Assembly: GCA_030038765.1 (NCBI GenBank)
Contig: JASHRA010000069.1
Span: forward strand, 1 to 6,973
Direction: 5' to 3'
DNA: 6,973 nucleotides
Source of the DNA: Candidatus Dormiibacterota bacterium
Lineage (GTDB): Bacteria > Chloroflexota > Dormibacteria > Aeolococcales > Bog-877
The notes under the pieces were generated by a model. It did no database searches. It saw nothing but the letters and a program-made list of their open reading frames with translations, and was not told the DNA's origin. Below are positions 1 to 6,047 of this stretch, piece by piece. Both the position numbers and the translations under genes were made by a program. Each line of letters begins with the position of its first letter. Positions within the stretch are counted from its first letter, which is position 1.

Positions 1-414
1 CGCGGCCACCAGCGCCGCGCCCCGGAGGCGGCCCCGGTCGGTCTCCACCTCGACCCCGCCCGGAAGCTGGCGCACGCCCAAGACCCGGGTCCCCTGCTCC
101 ACCCCGGCGCGGGTGGCGAGCAGTTGGTCGAAGCGGGTGCGACGCACGCCGTAGCCGGGCCCCTCGGCAAAGTCGGCCCGGGCCGAGCCGACGCCGGGGA
201 GCCGGTAGCGGACCCCGCTGAGGGCGGGGAAGCCCTGGGCGCCGAGGTCGACGCCGAGATCGCCGAGGAGGCGGGCCCCGGAGGGCAGCAGGCCCTCCCC
301 GCAGGGCTTGTCGCGTGGGAAGCGGGCCCGGTCCAGGACCAGCGCGCCGGGAAGCATGAGCCCGAGCGCGGACCCCACCGGGCCGCCGCCGGCGACGATG
401 ATCCGTGCCTCCAT
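1..414 (-). CDS. FAD-dependent oxidoreductase, geranylgeranyl reductase / monooxygenase type (partial, C-terminus outside window)
   Basis: The first 138 codons are visible on the minus strand, open to the window edge. The protein starts MEARIIVAGGGPVGS, a beta-strand followed by the FAD-binding GxGxxG loop (G9-x-G11-x-x-G14). Next come an acidic residue ending beta-2 (D28) and the motif DRARFPRDKPCGEGLLPSG (28-46), typical of geranylgeranyl reductases and related FAD monooxygenases. R92-R93 and a following beta-rich stretch fit the rest of the FAD domain. The substrate cannot be told because the catalytic and C-terminal parts are missing; isoprenoid reduction or aromatic hydroxylation are both possible. 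The ATG at 414 is chosen because the Rossmann strand begins at residue 4 and no good upstream start exists. It is transcribed divergently from cbs. One oddity is that the helix between GxGxxG and D28 is about four residues shorter than usual. The family call is firm; the specific function is not. Confidence 0.82.
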   Translation of the reverse strand, partial: MEARIIVAGGGPVGSALGLMLPGALVLDRARFPRDKPCGEGLLPSGARLLGDLGVDLGAQGFPALSGVRYRLPGVGSARADFAEGPGYGVRRTRFDQLLATRAGVEQGTRVLGVRQLPGGVEVETDRGRLRGAALVAA

Positions 415-425
415 CCTGAGCCCGG

Positions 426-431
426 ACGCTA
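426..431 (-). promoter_or_regulatory. Candidate -10 box of the oxidoreductase gene
   Basis: On the minus strand the hexamer reads TAGCGT, matching the TANNNT -10 pattern. It ends 12 nt before the ATG at 414, so transcription would begin only a few bases upstream of the start codon, leaving an ultra-short leader. No convincing -35 is seen. Assigned by pattern and position only. Confidence 0.35.
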
Positions 432-495
432 GCAGTCCCAAACCGCGTCGGCAGGCTTGATCGCGGCTCGGGCGTGCGCCGCGGGGACCTGCCGC

Positions 496-501
496 TAGGC
501 T
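496..501 (+). promoter_or_regulatory. Candidate -10 box of the cbs operon, leaderless geometry
   Basis: The hexamer TAGGCT matches TANNNT. Its last base lies exactly 7 positions before the GTG at 508, which is where a transcript from this box would be expected to begin. No Shine-Dalgarno sequence precedes that GTG. Together this suggests a leaderless mRNA, and it is the main argument for the long form of the cbs product. The TTGATC at 457-462 is too far upstream to be its -35. Confidence 0.45.
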
Positions 502-507
502 GACACC

Positions 508-2166
508 GTGGACCTGCTGGTCGTGGTCGGGGAGGGTGAGGTCCCCCCGCGCTGGGTCGCTCGGGCGCGGCGCCTGCTCCGCTGGTCCGCTGACGACCCC
601 GCCCGGGGCGCGGCCCAGCTCCGCCAGGAGCTGGCGCGCGAGCTGGCGGTGATCGCGCCCGACGATCCCGGCGCCGGTGCCCGGGTGGCCCGGGAGCTCC
701 TCCGCCTGGGCCGGCCGGTGGTCCTGGTCAGCGACCGGAGGGGCCCGGACGAGGAGGGGCTCGAGGTGGTCCCGATGAGCGACCCGGGCCCGCCCATGGA
801 GGCCCGGGACTCGCTCCTGGAGCTGGTCGGCAACACGCCCATGGTCCGGCTCGACCGCACCGCCCGGGATCTCCGCTGCCACCTCCTGGCCAAGCTCGAG
901 TACCTCAACCCCGGGGGCAGCGTCAAGGACCGGCCGGCCCTGGAGATGGTGGCCGCGGCGGAGCGCTCGGGCGCGCTGCGCCCGGGCGGGACGATCGTCG
1001 AGCCGACCTCGGGCAACACGGGCGTGGGGCTGGCCCTGGTGGCGGCCCGGCGCGGCTACCGCTGCGTCTTCGTCATGCCGGACAAGATCGCGGCGGAGAA
1101 GATCGACCTGCTGCGCGCCTACGGGGCGGAGGTGGTCGTCTGCCCCACCACGGTGGCCCCGGAGCACCCCGACTCCTACTACTCGGTCTCCAACCGCCTG
1201 GCGGCGGAGATCCCTCTCGCCTTCAAGCCCGACCAGTACAGCAACCCGGCCAACCCGGCGGCCCACGAGGCCTCCACCGGGCCCGAGATCTGGCGCCAGA
1301 CGGGGGGCCGGGTGACCCACTTCGTGGCCGGGATCGGCACCGGCGGCACCATCTCCGGCGTCAGCCACTACCTCAAGTCGATGAATCCCGAGATCCAGAT
1401 CGTGGGCGCGGACCCCGAGGGGTCCGTGTACTCGGGGGGCAGCGGCCGGCCCTACCTGGTCGAGGGCATCGGGGAGGACTTCTGGCCCGACGCCTACGAC
1501 CGCCAGGCGGTCGACCGGGTGATCCCGGTCAGCGACCGGGACTCCTTCCTCACCGCCCGCCAGGTGACCCGGGAGGAGGGGCTGCTGATGGGCGGCTCCG
1601 GCGGCACCGCCGTCTGGGCCGCGCTGGCGGCGGGCCGCGGCCTGGACTGGGACGCGGTCGTGGTGGTGCTGATCCCGGACTCGGGCCGCGGCTACCTCTC
1701 GAAGCTCTACAACGACGGCTGGATGGCCGACTTCGGCTTCGTCCGCAACGGCGGGCGCACCGTGGCCGACGTCCTGGCCGCCAAGGGAGCGGGCCTGCCC
1801 ACCCTGGTCCACGTCCACCCCGAGGAGACGGTGCAGTCGGCGATCGCGCTGCTCCGCGAGTTCGAGATCTCGCAGGTCCCGGTGGTCAAGGCGGAGCCGC
1901 CCCTGGCCGCCGCCGAGGTGGTCGGCTCGCTGGTGGACCGGGACCTGCTGGAGGCCGCCTTCGGCAACCCCGGCCTGCTCCAGCGGCCGGTGTCGGAGGT
2001 GAAGGGGCCGCCGCTGCCGACGGTCGGGAGCGGGGCCCTCCTGGAGCTGGCCGTGAGCCGGCTCGAGGGCGCCGGCGCGGTGCTGGTGCTGGACGGCGGC
2101 CATCCGGTGGGCATCGTCACCCGCTCCGACGTGCTGGGCGCCCTGGCGGGACGCTCCAGCCGGTGA
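508..2166 (+). CDS. cbs: Cystathionine beta-synthase with extra N-terminal region
   Basis: PLP enzyme of fold type II that condenses homocysteine with serine to cystathionine, the first step of reverse transsulfuration in the cytosol. In the 552-residue product the catalytic domain spans about 101-410. It contains LVGNTPMVRL (106-115), the PLP lysine K140 in NPGGSVKDR, TSGNTG (167-172), the phosphate-binding GIGTGGT (275-281), GADPEGS (300-306), and GGSGGT (362-367), whose S364 aligns with the serine contacting the PLP ring. YLSKLYNDGWM (396-406) is typical of CBS rather than CysK. Two regulatory CBS domains follow (about 431-487 and 494-548). Usual bacterial homologues start near residue 100 here. 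The first ~97 residues look like alternating strands and helices (LLVVV, LAVIA, PVVLVSD) and match nothing I recognise; they contain no Cys, so no eukaryote-type haem site. Codon use there is as GC3-rich as the rest. GTG 508 is preferred from promoter geometry; ATGs at 775 or 796 are alternatives. The stop overlaps the next gene. Confidence 0.93.
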   Translation: MDLLVVVGEGEVPPRWVARARRLLRWSADDPARGAAQLRQELARELAVIAPDDPGAGARVARELLRLGRPVVLVSDRRGPDEEGLEVVPMSDPGPPMEARDSLLELVGNTPMVRLDRTARDLRCHLLAKLEYLNPGGSVKDRPALEMVAAAERSGALRPGGTIVEPTSGNTGVGLALVAARRGYRCVFVMPDKIAAEKIDLLRAYGAEVVVCPTTVAPEHPDSYYSVSNRLAAEIPLAFKPDQYSNPANPAAHEASTGPEIWRQTGGRVTHFVAGIGTGGTISGVSHYLKSMNPEIQIVGADPEGSVYSGGSGRPYLVEGIGEDFWPDAYDRQAVDRVIPVSDRDSFLTARQVTREEGLLMGGSGGTAVWAALAAGRGLDWDAVVVVLIPDSGRGYLSKLYNDGWMADFGFVRNGGRTVADVLAAKGAGLPTLVHVHPEETVQSAIALLREFEISQVPVVKAEPPLAAAEVVGSLVDRDLLEAAFGNPGLLQRPVSEVKGPPLPTVGSGALLELAVSRLEGAGAVLVLDGGHPVGIVTRSDVLGALAGRSSR

Positions 2167-3311
2167 GCCCGCGGGAGCCCGGCTTCGAGACCAGGGCCAT
2201 CCACCTCGGCCAGGAGCCGGACCCGGGCACGGGGGCGGTGGTCCCGCCCATCCACCTGGCCACCACCTACCGCCAGGAGGGAGTGGGACGGAGCCAGGGA
2301 TTCGAGTACTCCCGCAGCGGCAACCCGAGCCGCCGGGCCCTGGAGGTCCAGTTGGCCGGCCTGGAGCGGGCCAGCCACGGCTTCGCCTTCGCCAGCGGGC
2401 TGGCCGGCGAGGACGCCCTGCTGCGGGCCCTGCTCCGCCCCGGGCAGCGGCTGGTGCTGCCCCGCGACGCCTACGGTGGCACCTTCCGGCTCGTCGACCA
2501 GGTGCTGGCCCCGACCGGGGTCGGCTACCTGACCGCCGACCTCTCCCGGCCCCAGGACCTGGCCCAGCTGCTGGCGCCGGAGGTGCGCCTGGTCTGGGCC
2601 GAGACGCCCAGCAACCCCCGCCTCGAGGTCCTCGACATCGGGGCCCTGGCCCAGGCGGCGCACGGTGCGGGGGCGCTGCTGGTGATCGACAACACCTTCG
2701 CCACCCCCTACCTGCAGAACCCCCTGGAGCTGGGCGCCGACGCCGTCGTCCACTCCTCCACCAAGTACCTCGGCGGCCACTCCGACGTGGTGGGCGGCTT
2801 CGTGGCCACCAACCTGGACTGGCTGGCGGAGAGCCTCGCCTTCCTCCAGAACGCGACCGGGGCTGTCCCCTCCCCCTTCGATTGCTACCTGGTCCAGCGC
2901 GGGGTGAGGACGCTGGCGCTGCGGATGGAGCGCCACTGTGCCAACGCCGCCCGGGTGGCCGATTTCCTCCAGCAGCACCCGGCGGTGGAGCAGGTCAACT
3001 ACCCGGGCCTGCCCTCCCATCCCGGCCACGAGCTGGCCCGGCGCCAGATGCGCGGCTTCGGCGGCATGGTCTCCTTCCGCCACCGGGGCGGGGAGGGGGC
3101 CGCGACCGAGATGGTGACCCTCACCCGCATCTTCCACCTGGCCGAGTCCCTGGGCGCGGTCGAGTCGCTGATCGAGCTGCCGGCGCGGATGACCCACGCC
3201 TCGGTGGCCGGCTCCGACCTCGCCGTGGAGGCCGACCTGGTCCGGCTCTCGGTGGGCCTGGAGACGGCGGAGGACCTCCTGGAGGACCTGGACCAGGCCC
3301 TCGACCGCTGA
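2163..3311 (+). CDS. mccB: Cystathionine gamma-lyase (Cys/Met metabolism PLP enzyme)
   Basis: Fold-type I PLP enzyme, 382 residues, the normal family length. As a gamma-lyase it splits cystathionine to cysteine, 2-oxobutyrate and ammonia, completing the pathway begun by cbs; the same fold serves as gamma-synthase (metB). Visible motifs: YSRSGNP (49-55, Tyr and Arg reaching into the neighbouring subunit's PLP site), the stacking tyrosine in DAYGGT (102-107), AETPSNP (146-152), IDNTFATP (175-182) with D176 binding the PLP nitrogen, the Schiff-base lysine K201 in SSTKYLGGHSD, and SLGAVESLIELP (329-340) and RLSVGLE (361-367). The tail LEDLDQAL and Glu338 resemble animal gamma-lyases, and with a cbs partner gamma-lyase is favoured over synthase. 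The GTG start lies inside the cbs stop (GTGA, 4-nt overlap) without a clear Shine-Dalgarno, implying translational coupling. The family call is very firm; lyase versus synthase is inferred. Confidence 0.93.
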   Translation: MSPREPGFETRAIHLGQEPDPGTGAVVPPIHLATTYRQEGVGRSQGFEYSRSGNPSRRALEVQLAGLERASHGFAFASGLAGEDALLRALLRPGQRLVLPRDAYGGTFRLVDQVLAPTGVGYLTADLSRPQDLAQLLAPEVRLVWAETPSNPRLEVLDIGALAQAAHGAGALLVIDNTFATPYLQNPLELGADAVVHSSTKYLGGHSDVVGGFVATNLDWLAESLAFLQNATGAVPSPFDCYLVQRGVRTLALRMERHCANAARVADFLQQHPAVEQVNYPGLPSHPGHELARRQMRGFGGMVSFRHRGGEGAATEMVTLTRIFHLAESLGAVESLIELPARMTHASVAGSDLAVEADLVRLSVGLETAEDLLEDLDQALDR

Positions 3312-3360
3312 GCCCCGGGCGGGGCCCTGCCATCGGCCCGGGCCGGCCCCTGGGCCCGAT
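3312..3360 (+). terminator. GC-rich tandem hairpins after the transsulfuration operon
   Basis: Immediately after the stop codon, GCCCC (3312-3316) pairs with GGGGC (3321-3325) around a 4-base loop. A second inverted repeat pairs ATCGGCCC (3332-3339) with GGG-CCGAT (3352-3360, C3355 bulged). It encloses a loop with a GGGCC/GGCCC palindrome. There is no T-run, so this is not a classical intrinsic terminator, but U-less hairpins are common in high-GC bacteria. The second repeat also reaches the region where a -35 for doxX would lie, so a role at that promoter is possible. Confidence 0.45.
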
Positions 3361-3364
3361 CCCA

Positions 3365-3370
3365 TAGAGT
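3365..3370 (+). promoter_or_regulatory. Candidate -10 box of the doxX gene
   Basis: TAGAGT fits TANNNT and is followed by a purine-rich stretch. Transcription would start near A3377, giving a leader of about 60 nt before the ATG at 3438. This differs from the short or absent leaders of the other units and agrees with a visible ribosome binding site here. No clear -35; the upstream bases belong to the GC-rich inverted repeat. Confidence 0.4.
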
Positions 3371-3425
3371 GGGACGAGTTGGAACTGCGGCGGCCGCTCT
3401 GGAGGCGGTTGCGCCCCCAGATGTC

Positions 3426-3429
3426 GAGG
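3426..3429 (+). promoter_or_regulatory. Ribosome binding site fixing the doxX start
   Basis: GAGG lies 8 nt before the ATG at 3438. This supports that start over an in-frame GTG at 3369, which would overlap the -10 box and add 23 non-conserved residues before the membrane domain. Confidence 0.55.
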
Positions 3430-3437
3430 CAACTGCC

Positions 3438-3902
3438 ATGGTCAAGCGCTCAGATCTCGGGCTCCTCTTGCTCCGTCTCTCCGTCGGGGGCACCCTGGTG
3501 GCCCACGGCGCGCCCAAGCTCTTCGGCGGCGAGGACCGCCAGCCGCCCCAGCTCATGGCCCAGGTCCTCGGCTCCAACTACCCGAAGGCCTGGGCCGGCG
3601 GCGGGCCCAAGCACTTCGCCGAGGTGCTGCAGCACCTGGGCGTGCCCTGGCCCGAGACAGCGGCCCAGGTGAGCGGTTGGGCCGAGTTCGGCGGCGGCCT
3701 GGCTCTCGGCCTCGGGCTGGCCACGCCGCTGACCGCCACGGCGATCCTGGGCAACATGCTGGTGGCCATCTACAAGGCCCACTGGAAGACCGGCTTCTAC
3801 GGCCAGGGAGGCTACGAGCACGCCCTCGCCCTGGCGGCCGGTGCCGCCGCCCTGCTGGGCACCGGTCCCGGCGCCCTCTCGGTGGACGCCGTCCTCCGCT
3901 GA
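3438..3902 (+). CDS. DoxX family membrane protein
   Basis: Small integral membrane protein of 154 residues, the usual length for DoxX. Four hydrophobic segments are seen at about 7-25, 74-95, 97-113 and 126-142. Family hallmarks are the end of the first helix with HGAPKLFG (23-30), the WAEFGGGLALGLGL segment (81-94), HWKTGFYGQGGYEHAL (115-130) and the terminal GPGALSVD (143-150). DoxX proteins are linked to thiosulfate:quinone oxidation in Acidianus and to redox or thiol stress complexes in mycobacteria. Most members, including this one, have no proven reaction. It follows the cysteine-forming operon by 126 bp, but the hairpins and separate promoter argue for independent transcription, so a sulfur link is only suggestive. 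The loop between helices 1 and 2 (about 30-72) is fairly long. The gene converges with the lipoprotein gene downstream, 19 bp away. Confidence 0.88.
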   Translation: MVKRSDLGLLLLRLSVGGTLVAHGAPKLFGGEDRQPPQLMAQVLGSNYPKAWAGGGPKHFAEVLQHLGVPWPETAAQVSGWAEFGGGLALGLGLATPLTATAILGNMLVAIYKAHWKTGFYGQGGYEHALALAAGAAALLGTGPGALSVDAVLR

Positions 3903-3924
3903 GCGCCCGCCCGGGCCCGGCTCA
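3900..3924. terminator. Inverted repeat shared by two convergent genes, possible bidirectional terminator
   Basis: TGAGC (3900-3904) and GCTCA (3920-3924) form perfect 5-bp arms. The left arm contains the doxX stop codon and the right arm the stop codon of the opposing lipoprotein gene. Between them lies a GC palindrome (CCGGGCCCGG, 3911-3920, which overlaps the right arm by one base). The symmetry and position suggest termination in both directions, but no T-runs flank it and the inner stem is imperfect. Confidence 0.4.
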
Positions 3925-4767
3925 GCGCCCGGCGCAGGGGCGGTAGCGGCTCCCGGCCAGGACCGTGCCGGCCGGCGTCCGCACCAGCTCCGCCCAGCCG
4001 GTGTCACGGTGCCGGCTGAGGTAGCCGGCCACGATGTCGTAGGAGATGGCGAGCCCGGTCATGGGCGGCACCGAGCTCTCCCCGAAGACCTCCTCCGAGA
4101 CGGCTCCGCCCTGGAGGATGTCGCCCCCCACCCCGGAGCGCTCCAGCACGGGCCGGAGGTGCCGCCACTGGCGGCATTCCTGGGCCGCCGAGAGGCTGCC
4201 GACCCAGGGGTCGCGGACGCCGGGGAAGGCGGACTCGTCGAAGGCGGTGCCGATCCCCTCCGTGACCAGCTGCTCCAGCAGGGTGGGGCTGCGCCGCCGG
4301 TCGGTCCGCACCCGGACACCGAGCGCCACCTGGTGGGCCAGGGTCCGGGCCAGGGATTGGGCGATGCGGGGCGGCTCCTGGTCCCAGCTCCCGTAGAGGC
4401 GGACCGTCACGTCCCCCGTCTCCGGGTCGGTGAAGCCCTGAGTCCCGGTGCTGGCCACGATCTCGGCCACAGGGGCGGTGGTCAGGGTCACCCGCTGGGA
4501 GGGGCCGGGCAGCAGGCTGGCGATCCGGGTCAGGTCCTGGTGGACGAGGCTGGCCAGGGCCACGCCGTGGCTCTGCGCCTCCTGCAGCAGGTAGGTGTCG
4601 ATGTTGACGCTGAAGCGCCCGTCCGCCGCCTGGAGCGTGAGTGGCAGGCGGGGCACCACGTTGGCGCAGGCGGCCAGGAGCAGGGCCGCCAGGGTGGCCG
4701 CGGCGGGGGCGCGGAGAAACCCCAGGGCACGGGCCGGACGCGAGCCGCGCTGGAGCCGGTGGCGCAT
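3922..4767 (-). CDS. Putative lipoprotein resembling DUF2268 zinc-protease family, HExxH degenerate
   Basis: Product of 281 residues. The N-terminus has an Arg-rich stretch, a hydrophobic segment (about 20-33) and the lipobox LLAAC with Cys34, so export and lipid anchoring outside the membrane are expected. The rest resembles the DUF2268 family of predicted zinc proteases: a helix ARTLAHQVALG (140-150) where HExxH should be, LLEQLVTEGIGTAFDES (163-179), an FPG...DPW stretch (181-188), and the C-terminal ISYDIVAGYLSR (241-252) followed by a ser/arg-rich end. H145 and E170 remain, but the catalytic Glu is Gln146 and the second metal-binding His is Leu149, so proteolysis is doubtful. ATG 4767 is chosen because it gives a proper signal peptide and sits behind a -10-like box; longer in-frame forms run into kdpD. 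It is divergent from kdpD with 74 bp between. Lipoprotein status is firm; family placement is from memory of motifs and moderate. Confidence 0.75.
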   Translation of the reverse strand: MRHRLQRGSRPARALGFLRAPAAATLAALLLAACANVVPRLPLTLQAADGRFSVNIDTYLLQEAQSHGVALASLVHQDLTRIASLLPGPSQRVTLTTAPVAEIVASTGTQGFTDPETGDVTVRLYGSWDQEPPRIAQSLARTLAHQVALGVRVRTDRRRSPTLLEQLVTEGIGTAFDESAFPGVRDPWVGSLSAAQECRQWRHLRPVLERSGVGGDILQGGAVSEEVFGESSVPPMTGLAISYDIVAGYLSRHRDTGWAELVRTPAGTVLAGSRYRPCAGR

Positions 4768-4777
4768 GCTGGGCCCG

Positions 4778-4783
4778 ATCCTA
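4778..4783 (-). promoter_or_regulatory. Candidate -10 box of the lipoprotein gene
   Basis: On the minus strand the hexamer is TAGGAT, a good TANNNT match, ending 11 nt before the ATG at 4767. A transcript would carry only about 4 nt of leader. The position 17 bp upstream has no recognisable -35. This box also argues against starts further upstream. Confidence 0.42.
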
Positions 4784-4829
4784 AGGCCCGGGACCGTCCG
4801 CGGCCAGCCTCGGCGCCCGCGGTCCGGGT

Positions 4830-4835
4830 TACGCT
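4830..4835 (+). promoter_or_regulatory. Candidate -10 box of the split kdpD operon, leaderless geometry
   Basis: TACGCT matches TANNNT and its last base is 7 positions before the GTG at 4842, the same spacing as for cbs. No Shine-Dalgarno lies between, so the message may begin at the start codon itself. No clear -35 is visible. Confidence 0.45.
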
Positions 4836-4841
4836 GGCCGG

Positions 4842-6047
4842 GTGACGCTGGAGCCACCACCGCCGGGCAGCGTCGACAGCGGCTCCGCCGAGGACGGCCT
4901 GGTCGCCCCCACGGGCCGCTTCCGCATCTACCTCGGGGCGGCCGCCGGGGTGGGCAAGACCTGCGCCATGCTGGAGGAGGGGCGTCGCCGGCGGGAGCGC
5001 GGCCGCGACGTGGTGATCGGCTTCGTCGAGACCCACGGCCGCCTCCACACCGCCGAGTGTGCCGGCGACCTGGAGGTGGTCCCGCGCCTCCAGGTGGAGT
5101 ACCGGGGCGCCCGCTTCGAGGAGATGGACCTGGACGCGGTGCTGCGGCGCCGGCCCCAGCTGGCCCTCATCGACGAGCTGGCCCACACCAACGTCCCCGG
5201 CAGCGGCCGTCACGCCAAGCGCTGGGAGGACGTGCTGGAGATCCTGGACACGGGCATCAGCGTGGTCAGCACCGTCAACGTGCAGCACCTGGAGAGCCTG
5301 GCCGAGAGCGTCGAGGCCATGACCGCCACCCCCATCCGCGAACGGGTCCCCGACTGGGTGGTGCGCCGGGCCAACCAACTGGAGCTGGTGGACTCCTCGC
5401 CGGAGCAGCTGCGCCGGCGCATGGTGCACGGCAACATCTACCCGGCGGACCAGGTCCCGGCGGCGCTGACCCACTTCTTCAGCACCCACAACCTCACCGT
5501 CCTCCGCGAGCTGGCGCTGCGCTTCGTCGCCGACGAGGCCGAGGAGGTGCTGCTGCAGGAGGATGCCGCCGAGGGGCCCGCCGCGGCGACGACGCTGGAG
5601 ACGGAGGAGCGAATCCTGGTGGCGGTGGCCGCCCATCCCGCCGCCGGCCACCTGCTCCACCGCGCGGCCCGGATGGCAGCGCGGCTCAAGTGCCAGGTGG
5701 AGGTGCTCCACGTCATCCCCGACGACGCCACCCGGGAGCGCGACCGGGGTGCCCTGGCGGGGCTGGAGCAGCTGGCCCAGGACCTGGGCCAGCGCTGGCA
5801 GGTGGAGCTGGCCGACGACGTACCCGGCGCCCTGGTCCGGTTCGCCCGCCGGCACCACATCACCCAGCTCCTGGTGGGGGCCGCGCGCCAGCACGGCTGG
5901 CACCCGGGCGCCACCACCCTGCAACGCATCCTGAGGGGCGCCGGAGAGGCCGGCCTGGACGTCCACGTCATCGCCCTGGAGCCCTCCCCCCGGCCCTCCG
6001 GGGAGGCCGCCTCCAAGGCCGCCCCGCGGCCGCCGGCCGAGCTTTGA
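4842..6047 (+). CDS. kdpD: KdpD N-terminal sensor protein (KdpD ATPase-like domain + Usp domain), stand-alone
   Basis: Cytosolic half of the Kdp potassium/turgor sensor as a separate 401-residue protein. The KdpD domain (about 25-235) carries Walker A GAAAGVGKT (32-40), GFVETHGR (60-67), a Walker B-like LALIDELAHTN (107-117), RHAKRWEDV (123-131) and TVNVQHLESL (144-153). It ends with HFF...NLTVLRELALR (211-227). A universal-stress-protein-like domain follows (about 256-379), then a Pro/Ala-rich tail. Full-length KdpD proteins continue at this point into four membrane helices; here a TGA ends the frame and the membrane/kinase half begins in the -1 frame with a 4-nt overlap (TTGA). Short, N-terminal-only KdpD proteins are known in Anabaena and Deinococcus. 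The Usp domain has AAHPA where many KdpDs have an SxSP-like motif. The GTG start agrees with the promoter geometry; the first 24 residues are a non-conserved, Pro/Ser-rich lead-in. Confidence 0.92.
   Translation: MTLEPPPPGSVDSGSAEDGLVAPTGRFRIYLGAAAGVGKTCAMLEEGRRRRERGRDVVIGFVETHGRLHTAECAGDLEVVPRLQVEYRGARFEEMDLDAVLRRRPQLALIDELAHTNVPGSGRHAKRWEDVLEILDTGISVVSTVNVQHLESLAESVEAMTATPIRERVPDWVVRRANQLELVDSSPEQLRRRMVHGNIYPADQVPAALTHFFSTHNLTVLRELALRFVADEAEEVLLQEDAAEGPAAATTLETEERILVAVAAHPAAGHLLHRAARMAARLKCQVEVLHVIPDDATRERDRGALAGLEQLAQDLGQRWQVELADDVPGALVRFARRHHITQLLVGAARQHGWHPGATTLQRILRGAGEAGLDVHVIALEPSPRPSGEAASKAAPRPPAEL

Noticed and set aside
124..432. Plus-strand open frame opposite the oxidoreductase.
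   Set aside because: The minus strand shows clear FAD-binding motifs; the plus-strand product is a Gly/Ala/Pro-rich shadow.
457..462. TTGATC as a -35 element for cbs.
   Set aside because: The gap to the -10 box at 496 is 33 bp, about twice the usual spacing.
1707..3365. A 552-codon open frame on the minus strand opposite cbs and the gamma-lyase.
   Set aside because: Low-complexity Gly/Gln/Val/Arg-rich product with no recognisable domain; it is the expected antisense shadow of GC3-rich codons.
3841..4845. A 334-codon plus-strand open frame across the lipoprotein gene.
   Set aside because: Compositionally biased translation; the minus strand has a signal peptide, lipobox and conserved motifs, so that is the coding strand.
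4768..4860. Upstream start giving a 312-residue lipoprotein.
   Set aside because: It would overlap the kdpD start, place 31 extra residues before the signal peptide and contain the -10 box within the coding region.
5983..6006. Inverted repeat CCTCCCC / GGGGAGG near the end of the first kdpD half.
   Set aside because: It lies in the Pro/Ala-rich coding tail, where such GC repeats are expected by composition; no second feature links it to regulation, though a coupling role cannot be excluded.
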